Part shown: one piece after another, positions 1 through 7,040 of the stretch | Position numbering within the stretch: the stretch's first letter is position 1 | Layout of the letters: each line of letters starts with the position of its first letter | Origin: Acidobacteriota bacterium | GTDB lineage: Bacteria > Acidobacteriota > Terriglobia > Acidiferrales > UBA7541 | NCBI GenBank assembly: GCA_003131705.1 | Contig: PKUY01000420.1 | Span: forward strand, 2,804 to 17,297 | Length of the DNA: 14,494 bases | Reading direction: 5' to 3' | Position numbers and translations under genes: made by a program | The notes under the pieces: model-generated | The model's database searches: none | Seen by the model: only the letters and a program-made list of their open reading frames with translations | Told to the model about the DNA's origin: nothing

Positions 1-977
1 GCGTCATATGCGACGGTAGCGGCGGTCGTGCGGCTATCGATGAAGAAAAGCCCTCGCGCGCGCAGGGCGGGCATCAAGGCTTGCATCAGTTCCCGATCGG
101 CCGTGGCGAGTGAACCCTGGTGGTTGTTTACGCCAGCCGCGTACGGAACAGTTTCGAGCATGCCTGCGAGCGCCGATTCCACCTGATCGGGATGCATTCC
201 CACTCGTAGTTCGATGGGTTCGGGTGCCGCGCCTTCGGGCCCCCCGTTTTCGGATTCCGATTCCATTGGAAGGTGCAGCATAATCTGATCGCCGCGGTGG
301 TGCGCTTCTTCCGCAACCTCGGCGGACAACGGCAAGTGAGGCAGGACCGAAATCGTCAGCGGAAAGGGCAGCGCGAGAAGCGATTCCGCAGTGGAGCGGT
401 CGTGCCCCAGATCATCGAGAATAATTGCGAGTTGCGGATTCCCTCGCGCATGCGAAAGCGGCGCGCGGGTCTGTGTGGCCAGCGGAGTAACCACGTGAAT
501 GGTATGCGTGCGATTACCGTCGAATGAGAGATCGAAACGGATCAGGCCCCCCGTGGAGGTTTCCGCAAGCGTCAGCTTGTGGCGCCGGGCGATTTCCGCA
601 ATCGCCTGTTTCAGCGTGGCCTTTTGGGAAGGATCGCTGAGCGATACATAGATGTTATCGGCCGCGAGCTCGCCGTTCCCACCTATAAGCGACGGCTGGA
701 TATCGGGACGAATGGCGATTTCGGATTTGCGCGCCGTCACTCGCTGTGCGGCGCTGACGACTTCGCCAGTGATGCCTCGTATCTGTACTCTAGTGAGAGG
801 GTTTTTCCCGCAGCCGGGCAAAAAAATAGCGACAAAGCTAATCAGGATTACGGAGAGAAGTCGCGCACGACTCAGAGGGAAAAGCGCGGATGGACTTTGC
901 AGGGACAAGCTTCGTTGACGCAAACTACTGGGCCCGCGGTTCGACCACGATCGATTACGCAGCTTTCCGCGTAGCAC
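1..977 (-). CDS. Divergent polysaccharide deacetylase (YibQ/DUF610 family), 3' end cut by window edge
   Basis: I translated the minus strand by hand. The frame is open from the left edge to an upstream GTG at 977 and gives at least 325 residues with no ATG. Family hallmarks in order are an I-I-L-D-D-L-G motif (Asp188/Asp189), then LPFPLTISVLPH, then DQIMLHLPME, then a GVNNHQGS block (His286), then FFIDSRT near the edge. These are the signature blocks of the YibQ family, a diverged relative of NodB polysaccharide deacetylases whose activity is not established. The N-terminus has a hydrophobic stretch (about residues 40-54) ending L-P-G-C (Cys56), which resembles a signal peptide or a poor lipobox, so an exported or membrane-anchored protein is likely. 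The GTG at 977 has AGGA five bases upstream and overlaps the end of the S41 gene by 23 bp. TTG codons at 923 and 908 would give a shorter, more usual signal peptide but lack a clear ribosome site. The family is certain, the start is not. Confidence 0.85.
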   Translation of the reverse strand, partial: MLRGKLRNRSWSNRGPSSLRQRSLSLQSPSALFPLSRARLLSVILISFVAIFLPGCGKNPLTRVQIRGITGEVVSAAQRVTARKSEIAIRPDIQPSLIGGNGELAADNIYVSLSDPSQKATLKQAIAEIARRHKLTLAETSTGGLIRFDLSFDGNRTHTIHVVTPLATQTRAPLSHARGNPQLAIILDDLGHDRSTAESLLALPFPLTISVLPHLPLSAEVAEEAHHRGDQIMLHLPMESESENGGPEGAAPEPIELRVGMHPDQVESALAGMLETVPYAAGVNNHQGSLATADRELMQALMPALRARGLFFIDSRTTAATVAYD

Positions 978-2163
978 CCGCGTCCTGCAAGATTTCGATG
1001 GCCTTCTTGACGACAGGATCGGTCGGTGAACTGGAAGCGCCGGGCAACTTCTGATCGGTTACTTCCGCGACGTCGCCTGGTAGCGACCTGACTTCACGCG
1101 TGGGCGTCACTCCGTCGACCGGGATTTCCTTGCCGGCGGGTGTGTAGTAATTCGCCAGCGTAAGAATCAGCGCTGATCCGTCATCGAGCTGGATGAGCTT
1201 CTGCTGAGAAGCTGTGCCGTATGTGCGATCGCCGACGGTTTCACCGCGATGATTGTCCGCGATCGCGCTCGAAACGATTTCAGCCGCGCCGGCGGTTCCG
1301 TTGCCGATGAGTACGCTGACAGGCTGCGTCCAGACGACCTTGGAAGGATCCGCAGACGAAAGCACCGGTGTGACCGTCTGACCTTTGAGGGTGGTGATGG
1401 TGCCGGACGGAAGGAAAAGTTGCGCTGTGGAGATTCCTTCGGAATCCTCTCCGATCGCGCAATCGCGCAAATCGAGAATCAGTTTGTGCGCGCCCTGATG
1501 TCCGAACTGCACGAGCTCTTCCCGAATCTGTTTTGTCACGCCCGTCTGGAATTCGGAAACATGAAGATACGCGATATCGCCTTCGATTTTGTCCTCGACG
1601 AGCTTCGGAGCCGGGAGCTTCGCCAGCGTGATTTCCATATCCTGGGGCTCGGCTTTTCCGCGGCGGATCACTGAAAGTTTTACGACCGAGCCCGGTTCGC
1701 CGCTCAGCAGCAGTTGCGCCTGCTCGATCGCCATCTGTCCAGTGGTAAAGCCGGCGATTTTTTCGAGAACGTCGCCCAGTTGCAAGCCCGCTTTTTGAGC
1801 GGGGCTATCGGGAAGCGCGGAGATTACGCTGATGTAACCGAAGCGTTTGGTAAGGGCCAGGCCAGCTTCGGCTTTCGCGCTCATCGCGCTTTTCTCTTTG
1901 TAGTCCGTGTATTCGAGCGGACTTAGATAACTAGACTGAGTGTCCAGCGAATCGAGCAGACCGTGGAGAGCGCCGCTAGTCACCTGGTGCATGTTGGGCT
2001 CGTCGACGTATTCACGCTGAATGTGCGCCAGCACTTCGCTGTACACGGTGAGAGCGCGGAAGGCTTTGTCGTCCGAGGAGCGGCCGAGAGCGTAGCCAAT
2101 CGTGATGTAGGCGAAGACCACGAGTGACAAAACGATGACAATTTTCTTTGTGAGAGAACTCAT
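955..2163 (-). CDS. S41 family C-terminal processing peptidase homologue, active site lost (pseudo-protease)
   Basis: The product is 402 aa. I chose the ATG at 2163 because AAGGAAA lies just upstream and the protein then starts with a short basic end and one membrane anchor (residues 8-26). The open frame continues upstream to about 2409, but that part has no protein-like features. Domain order is the Ctp N-terminal helical part (AFRALTVYSEVLAHIQREYVD), a PDZ domain (around FGYISVISALPDSPAQKAGL), then the S41 core (IAYLHVSEFQTG, then LILDLRDCAIG, then NGTAGAAEIVSSAIAD, then YGTASQQ). Known Ctp/Tsp enzymes use a Ser in G-[ST]-A-S-A-S-E-I and a Lys 25 residues later in F-G-K-G. Here these are Gly292 (codon at 1288-1290) and Thr317, and the usual R-N-N-P-G-G loop reads R-D-C-A-I-G. 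The Asp equivalent to Tsp Asp441 (Asp303) and the conserved Gln321 remain. It probably acts as a PDZ scaffold or regulator at the inner membrane rather than a protease. It is co-transcribed with the YibQ-like gene downstream. Confidence 0.9.
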   Translation of the reverse strand: MSSLTKKIVIVLSLVVFAYITIGYALGRSSDDKAFRALTVYSEVLAHIQREYVDEPNMHQVTSGALHGLLDSLDTQSSYLSPLEYTDYKEKSAMSAKAEAGLALTKRFGYISVISALPDSPAQKAGLQLGDVLEKIAGFTTGQMAIEQAQLLLSGEPGSVVKLSVIRRGKAEPQDMEITLAKLPAPKLVEDKIEGDIAYLHVSEFQTGVTKQIREELVQFGHQGAHKLILDLRDCAIGEDSEGISTAQLFLPSGTITTLKGQTVTPVLSSADPSKVVWTQPVSVLIGNGTAGAAEIVSSAIADNHRGETVGDRTYGTASQQKLIQLDDGSALILTLANYYTPAGKEIPVDGVTPTREVRSLPGDVAEVTDQKLPGASSSPTDPVVKKAIEILQDAGATRKAA

Positions 2164-2269
2164 TCTCGTTTCCTTTTCTTGCCTGTTCGAAATCCGCGCC
2201 CCACGAAATGCCGCTTCCCTTAGGCCGCCGTCAAACGTCTGATGCGCGCGCCCCGCCAAGGGACGCCCT

Positions 2270-2278
2270 ATTATATCA
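2270..2278 (-). promoter_or_regulatory. Candidate extended -10 promoter for the S41-yibQ operon
   Basis: Read on the minus strand, the sequence is TG-A-TATAAT, a perfect sigma-70-type -10 box (2270-2275) with the extended TGn element (2277-2278). Transcription would start near 2263 and leave a leader of about 100 nt before the ATG at 2163. At 17 bp spacing the -35 position reads CGGCGA, which does not match consensus. That is acceptable for extended -10 promoters. It lies in the 270-bp divergent gap between the S41 gene and the 78-aa membrane protein gene. I found no equally good promoter for the plus-strand genes in this gap. Confidence 0.5.
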
Positions 2279-2433
2279 TCCGGCCGATGGATTCGCCGGA
2301 TTTGACGCCTTCGCGTTCGATGCTGTCTCGCCATAGCCGCCGAACTCAGGCGAATGCCCCGCCAAAAGCCGCCAGCATAAACGGGGAATGTATGGTATTC
2401 CTTGTGCAATATTCTTTTGTTGGGGGTTTGCGG

Positions 2434-2670
2434 ATGAAAGCGAGATTCTTCTACTCGGCTGCAATCTTGATTTTTTTCGGGGCGATGTACTTGGTAACGA
2501 AGGCTTTTGACCTGATGAACCGTCCCAGCAACGGGGCGGTATCAGGGGGCATTCTCATTATTCTTGCCCTTTTTGTTCTTGTCCCCTCGGCGTTGGCATG
2601 GGTTTGGCATCATCATGTGACGCCGCACGGGAAGATTACCCAAAAACAGGAGGAACGCACCGATGCGTAG
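2434..2670 (+). CDS. Small two-helix membrane protein of unknown function
   Basis: The product is 78 aa starting at the ATG at 2434, preceded by GGGGG seven bases upstream. An in-frame ATG at 2392 would add 14 residues, and the frame stays open further upstream without protein-like character. Two hydrophobic helices are clear, at about residues 5-25 and 36-58, joined by a short loop (DLMNRPSNG). The tail is hydrophilic and begins with three histidines (WVWHHHVTPHGK), rich in Lys, Gln and Glu. I do not recognise the family. Its stop overlaps the start of the SPFH gene by 8 bp (2663-2670), so the two are almost certainly translated together, and the small protein may be a membrane partner of the SPFH protein. 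The SPFH gene's AGGAGG lies inside its 3' end. Confidence 0.7.
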   Translation: MKARFFYSAAILIFFGAMYLVTKAFDLMNRPSNGAVSGGILIILALFVLVPSALAWVWHHHVTPHGKITQKQEERTDA

Positions 2671-3565
2671 ATGGGCTACGTTGGCTACATTTGCAGTGCC
2701 GTTAGCGCTCCTAATATTGTTCTTCGCAGGCTGCGCGACGAGAATTGGGCCGGGGCGCGTCGGAATCAAAGTGGACCTCGCTGGAACCCAGCGCGGAGTG
2801 GAAGACTTGCCTATTCGAACCGGCTGGGTTTTCTACAATTTTCTGTCCTCAACAATCGTTGAATATCCCACTTCGATTCAAACGGCCAAATGGACCAAGG
2901 ATGTGAATGAAGGTTCTGCGATCAACGAGGAAATGTCCTTCAATACAAAGGACGGCCTGACGGTCTATGGCGACCTGTCGGTTTCGTATCACTTAGAATC
3001 AACGAAGGTCCCGGCGTTCTACGTGAAATTTCGAAATGACAACATCGATCAGTTCACGCACGGCTTTCTTCGCAACGTGGCGAGAGATGCAATCAATAGG
3101 ACTGGTTCTCAGTATACCGTGCAAGAAATCATGGGCGAGAAGAAATCGGAGCTGGAACTCAATTCGCGGCGCGATTTGCAGGAGCAGGTGGTCGATATTG
3201 GCGTGGTAATCGACCAATTCGGTTTCATCGGATCACCGCGCCCACCTCAGTCCGTGATCGACGCAATCAACGCCAAGGTGCAGGCGCAGCAAATTGCGGT
3301 GCAAAAACAAAATGAACTGGTGCAGTCGCAGGCGGACGCCGCCAAGTTGGTTGCCGCAGCTGAGGGTCAAGCCAAAGCACAGGTGGCCATTGCTAACGGC
3401 GAGGCGGAATCGAACCGTGTGCGTGCCGCGTCCATCAGCGAGAACATTATTAAGTGGCAGCAACTTGCAGTAACGGACCGATGGATTGAAAAGTGGAACG
3501 GGCAGGTGCCGTCCGTTCAAACAGGGGCGAATTCGCCTGGGATGCTCCTCGACATCAAGCCATAA
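2663..3565 (+). CDS. SPFH/Band-7 (prohibitin-like) protein with lipoprotein-type N-terminus
   Basis: The product is 300 aa. The start at 2663 is fixed by a perfect AGGAGG at 2648-2653 with nine bases of spacing. The N-terminus is a basic stretch plus hydrophobic helix ending F-A-G-C (Cys24), a near-consensus lipobox, so it may be a lipid-anchored protein rather than a typical inner-membrane SPFH protein. The SPFH domain covers roughly residues 30-190: RIGPGRVGIKVDLAGTQRGV, then a segment with EYPTSIQTAKWT, then NTKDGLTVYGDLSVSYHL. After it comes an Ala/Gln/Glu-rich coiled-coil stretch (about 200-255), typical of the oligomerising part of prohibitins and flotillins. Proteins of this family form large ring or cage assemblies and organise membranes or control membrane proteases. 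This subtype, short with a Gly-Cys start, resembles prohibitin-like proteins also found in phages. It is the second gene of a two-gene unit with the small membrane protein and ends 37 bp from the convergent RDD gene. Its target is unknown. Confidence 0.88.
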   Translation: MRRWATLATFAVPLALLILFFAGCATRIGPGRVGIKVDLAGTQRGVEDLPIRTGWVFYNFLSSTIVEYPTSIQTAKWTKDVNEGSAINEEMSFNTKDGLTVYGDLSVSYHLESTKVPAFYVKFRNDNIDQFTHGFLRNVARDAINRTGSQYTVQEIMGEKKSELELNSRRDLQEQVVDIGVVIDQFGFIGSPRPPQSVIDAINAKVQAQQIAVQKQNELVQSQADAAKLVAAAEGQAKAQVAIANGEAESNRVRAASISENIIKWQQLAVTDRWIEKWNGQVPSVQTGANSPGMLLDIKP

Positions 3566-3602
3566 GCGCTGGAATACGGTTAAGAAGGCTACGAAAACGA
3601 GG

Positions 3603-4484
3603 CTATTTGTGGGCGAAGGTGTGCTGGCGCGTGGGAACTTCCAGGGAATCGATGTCCGACAAGGGTGCGGCAGCGGTGATGTAGGTTTGCGAGATGCGAT
3701 CCTGCCAGGTGAAGTGGTCTTCGTCCCAGAGGGCCCAGATGAATCCCAGCATCAGCGTTGCGCCGGAGAGAAGGTATCCGAAGTCGCGCCAGAGAAGCTG
3801 CCGCGTGTCTGGAAGGCTGCCATCGAGACGCACAGTCGTAAGGCCGCGGAGCTGCATCCCCGGAGTTGATCCCGCCAGCGTCACGAAAAGAATGAAATAC
3901 ACGGCGTAAAACAGAAACGCTACCGAGAGATAGACGATCGCGTCCATCTTCTCGAGCGTGATCTGGCCGCCGAGCGACCGGAATAGCCCAAGAAAACCCG
4001 CGCAGGTCAGTCCCAGAAAAAGCGCATCCAGCACGCCGGCCCAGCGGCGCTCGGCAAGGCTCGCTACCGGTACGAGAGCTGTTTGGGGCCGCGCACGATC
4101 ATCAGGGGAACTTGCGAAATCGAGCTCGGGCTGAATGCAAATGTCGAAACGCTCGGTTTGACGCTGGCGCGGAGCGGGCCGAGGGCGCCGGTGCTCCCGG
4201 ACTTCGTAATGAATTTCGGGACGCGGGGGCGGTTCCTGGAACGGAAGCCCCGACTGGGAATCGTCGGGGCGCAGGTGGCCGTGGCGTGCGCGGTACTGCT
4301 CGAGGCGCCGGGAAACTTCGAGGCGCCATTCGGGCTCAGGCGTATCGCTGGAATCGGTTTCGCCCGCAACTACAGCTACAGGCTCAAGAACTTCGTCATT
4401 TTCGACGGGAGAGACGACGCAGAAGGAACAACTTTCTGTGTCATCGAGCAAAAGGGCGCCACACTTCGAGCAGATGCGTATCAC
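3603..4484 (-). CDS. Zinc-ribbon plus RDD domain membrane protein
   Basis: The product is 293 aa from a GTG start at 4484. The ribosome site is weak, but the N-terminus begins directly with the zinc ribbon, which supports this start. Residues 1-25 hold C-x2-C...C-x2-C (Cys5, 8, 19, 22), a probable zinc-ribbon. Residues of about 30-140 are a hydrophilic Arg/Pro/Glu-rich linker, probably disordered. The C-terminal half is an RDD domain: E-R-R-W-A-G-V-L-D-A-L at its start, hydrophobic helices, then STPGMQLRGL and WRDFGYLL, with a last segment WDEDHFTWQDRISQTYI. RDD proteins are multi-helix membrane proteins, some proposed to transport ions or compatible solutes, most uncharacterised. It is a single gene, convergent with the SPFH gene and divergent from lptD. 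The soluble ribbon should face the cytoplasm. The substrate is unknown. Confidence 0.85.
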   Translation of the reverse strand: MIRICSKCGALLLDDTESCSFCVVSPVENDEVLEPVAVVAGETDSSDTPEPEWRLEVSRRLEQYRARHGHLRPDDSQSGLPFQEPPPRPEIHYEVREHRRPRPAPRQRQTERFDICIQPELDFASSPDDRARPQTALVPVASLAERRWAGVLDALFLGLTCAGFLGLFRSLGGQITLEKMDAIVYLSVAFLFYAVYFILFVTLAGSTPGMQLRGLTTVRLDGSLPDTRQLLWRDFGYLLSGATLMLGFIWALWDEDHFTWQDRISQTYITAAAPLSDIDSLEVPTRQHTFAHK

Positions 4485-4545
4485 TGGTCCGTTTTGCGCT
4501 GCGGAGTTTCCAGTGGAACGCGAGGATCATAGCACGGTGCAACGG

Positions 4546-4557
4546 CACTTCGAAGTG
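4546..4557. repeat. 12-bp perfect palindrome in the RDD-lptD divergent gap
   Basis: CACTTCGAAGTG is a perfect palindrome in the 234-bp divergent intergenic region between the RDD gene and lptD. It lies 62 bp upstream of the RDD start and about 160 bp upstream of the lptD start. It has the size and symmetry of a dimeric repressor or activator site, but no specific regulator can be named. I saw no convincing sigma-70 promoter in this gap. Confidence 0.35.
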
Positions 4558-4718
4558 GGCTGTTGCGTTCCGGTGTAGCCAATGAGGCAACATAGCGAGC
4601 GGCCCGCAAGTCTTAGACCGCGTGCCGTAAACCGAAAACAAATTTCGATTAGACCGCCAATTGCGGGCGCGGGAAGCGCGTGTTAGGCTCAGCTTTCTCT
4701 TTTTGGTTTTTCTAGGCG

Positions 4719-7031
4719 ATGCCGAACGCCACCTTCTTGAAATTCGTCCGCAGACGCGCTCTGTACGCAGCGTTGCTTCCGATTTTCCTTGCGATTCCGC
4801 GCGTCATTTTGGCGCAAACTACTCCGCAAGCGCCACTGAAGTCGCTCACGGCCGGGGGCGAAGCGACACTGGAGGCGGACCAGCAGCGGCAAGTGGGGAA
4901 AAATTTCTACGCCGACGGCCATGTGGACCTCGGCTATCAGAACGCGCGACTTCGCGCCGACCACATGGAATACGATAGCGAAGCACAGGTTGTCACCGCG
5001 ACGGGCCACGTGCAACTCGATTACCTGACGCAGCACGTGGAAGCCGACGACGCGCGCTACGAATTGCGCACCAGCCACGGAACTTTCCATCATGTACGCG
5101 GAACGTTTGCTATGCAGCGACGTCCCTCGGCGACGCTGCTCATCAGCCCCAACCCGCTCTATTTCGAAGCGGAGGCAGCGGAGCGGCTGGACGAGAACAC
5201 CTATCTTGTTCACAAGGCGTGGTTCACAGTTTGCAAGCCGGACCGGCCGACCTGGAAATTCTATGCACCGAGCGCAACGGTCAAGCTGCAGCGCTCGGTA
5301 CATATCGAGAATGGGAACTTTCGCGTGTTTTCGGTTCCAGTTTTTTATTTGCCCTACGCAACGCTTCCTGCCGAGAAACGTCGCGATTCCGGATTCATGT
5401 TTCCCGATCTTGGGCACACTTCGCAAAAAGGGGTCGTGTTTGGCGACTCGTTTTATTGGGCGCCCGTGGACTGGATGGACACGACGCTCGGCGCCGCCTA
5501 TTACAGCAAGCGAGGCTGGGGCCAAAAGGGCCAGCTTCGCATGCGCCCGTGGGAAAACACGCAGCTGGAGGCAACCTACTTTGGCGTGATTGACCGCGGA
5601 CTCGAGCAGCTGGATGGGCCGCCCCTCAAGCAGGGCGGGCACGAAGCAAAACTTTTATTTACATCCCTGCTGCCCGGTGGCTGGCGCGCCGTGGCGGATC
5701 TCGACCAGCTTACGTCTCTGACTTTCAGGCTCGCCTTCTCCGAGACATTCAAGGAAGCGGTGAACTCCGAGGTGCGCAACACCGCATTTCTGACGAATAA
5801 CTTCGACGGGTTCAGCGTGAACCTGGCGGCGCTGAGCTACCAGAACTATTTGAGTGCAACTCCGCAGACATCGGTAACGCTCCGGACGGCTCCCGAGCTG
5901 AGATTCAGTTCGGTGGATCAAGCGTTTTGGAAACGCGTTCCGCTTTACTTTTCATTCGACGCGTTTACGGGAGCCGAGCATCGCGGCGAAAGCGTTACGC
6001 CATTTCAGACGCCGGCATTTGTCGAGCGTACCGAATTTGCGCCGACCGTTACAATGCCGGTGCACTTCGACGGATGGCTGGACGTCACGCCAAGTTTCAC
6101 GTTCCGGTCCACGTACTACGGCGGGCAGTTGCGAAACAACGCGTACTCCGGCCTGGGATTATTTCGCGATACCGAAGAGTTCTCGCTGGATATTCGGTTG
6201 CCTGTGTTCGAGCGCGTCTTTGATGGCGGCGACACAAAGTGGAAGCACGTGATCGAGCCCGAGATCATGTATCGCTACGTCAACGGCGTGAACGACTTTG
6301 GACAACTCGTGCGCTTCGATGAAGACGAAACGCTGACCGACACGAACGAAGTGGAATACGGAGTTACGCAGCGACTGTTCCGCCGAAGAGGATCAGATCA
6401 ATCCGAAGAGTTCATCACCTGGCGGCTGGTGCAGAAATATTTTTTCGACCCGACATTCGGTGGAGCGCTGGTTCCCGGCCAGCCCAACATCTTCCAGACG
6501 CTTTCGGCGCTCACGCCGTTCGCCTTTGCGGATGTGCCGAGGCGTTTTTCTCCCATCGTAAGCGACCTGCAGGTGGAGCCAGGCAAACGGTTCGACACGG
6601 AGTTCATTGTCAACTACGATCCGCAACGCAACCGGCTGACCGCCATTGGGACGCTGCTGAAACTCAAACCCTACAAGGAGTCGTTTCTTACGCTGTCCCA
6701 TTTCTCGACGCTCAATCTTCCGCTGAATCCTTCGCCTCCTCCGCTGAATTTCGAGCAGCGGTCCAATCAGGTCCGCACGCTGATCGGGTATGGCGACCAG
6801 AATCGCCACGGTTGGAACGTCACGGCGGGCGCCAGCTATGACTTTGCCCAGGGAGCGTTCCAAAACCAGATCGTGGAAGTTGCGTACAATGGGTCGTGCT
6901 GTGGCATTGCCTTCGAGTACCGGCGCTTTTCGTTCGGTACGATCCGCAATGAAAATCAGTACAGCATTGTAATCCGCATTGCGAATTTGGGTTCTGCCGG
7001 AAACCTGCGCCGGCAAGACAAAATCTTCTAA
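4719..7031 (+). CDS. lptD: LPS-assembly protein LptD (outer-membrane LPS translocon)
   Basis: The product is 770 aa, close to the usual 750-800. The ATG at 4719 is preceded by TAGG and begins a Sec signal peptide (basic residues 8-13, hydrophobic core, likely cleavage after Ala32). Residues of about 40-130 form the OstA/LptA-like beta-jellyroll: LTAGGEATLEADQQ, then FYADGHVDL, then ARLRADHMEYD and VTATGHVQLDY. It receives LPS from the periplasmic bridge. The rest is the large beta-barrel, opening with FSVPVFYLPYATLPAEKRRDSGFMFP, a hallmark of LptD, and closing with alternating strands to an aromatic C-terminus (DKIF). With LptE it inserts LPS in the outer leaflet. Only three cysteines are visible: Cys172 (FTVCKP) and the pair Cys727-Cys728 (SCCG). 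These align with E. coli Cys173 and Cys724/725, and there is no counterpart of Cys31. It is the first gene of a likely two-gene unit, with the amidase starting 9 bp after its stop. Confidence 0.95.
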   Translation: MPNATFLKFVRRRALYAALLPIFLAIPRVILAQTTPQAPLKSLTAGGEATLEADQQRQVGKNFYADGHVDLGYQNARLRADHMEYDSEAQVVTATGHVQLDYLTQHVEADDARYELRTSHGTFHHVRGTFAMQRRPSATLLISPNPLYFEAEAAERLDENTYLVHKAWFTVCKPDRPTWKFYAPSATVKLQRSVHIENGNFRVFSVPVFYLPYATLPAEKRRDSGFMFPDLGHTSQKGVVFGDSFYWAPVDWMDTTLGAAYYSKRGWGQKGQLRMRPWENTQLEATYFGVIDRGLEQLDGPPLKQGGHEAKLLFTSLLPGGWRAVADLDQLTSLTFRLAFSETFKEAVNSEVRNTAFLTNNFDGFSVNLAALSYQNYLSATPQTSVTLRTAPELRFSSVDQAFWKRVPLYFSFDAFTGAEHRGESVTPFQTPAFVERTEFAPTVTMPVHFDGWLDVTPSFTFRSTYYGGQLRNNAYSGLGLFRDTEEFSLDIRLPVFERVFDGGDTKWKHVIEPEIMYRYVNGVNDFGQLVRFDEDETLTDTNEVEYGVTQRLFRRRGSDQSEEFITWRLVQKYFFDPTFGGALVPGQPNIFQTLSALTPFAFADVPRRFSPIVSDLQVEPGKRFDTEFIVNYDPQRNRLTAIGTLLKLKPYKESFLTLSHFSTLNLPLNPSPPPLNFEQRSNQVRTLIGYGDQNRHGWNVTAGASYDFAQGAFQNQIVEVAYNGSCCGIAFEYRRFSFGTIRNENQYSIVIRIANLGSAGNLRRQDKIF

Positions 7032-7040
7032 TCCAATCAC

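Noticed and set aside
1249..1674. 141-codon plus-strand frame inside the S41 gene
   Set aside because: Antisense shadow of a gene with clear PDZ and S41 motifs.
2164..2409. Upstream extension of the S41 frame by 82 residues
   Set aside because: The ATG at 2163 has a good ribosome site and begins a membrane anchor. The extension covers the candidate promoter and lacks protein character.
4689..5642. 317-codon open frame on the minus strand inside lptD
   Set aside because: Complementary to a certain lptD coding region, without family motifs, and its residue mix is Arg/Val/Ala-rich as expected for an antisense GC-rich shadow.
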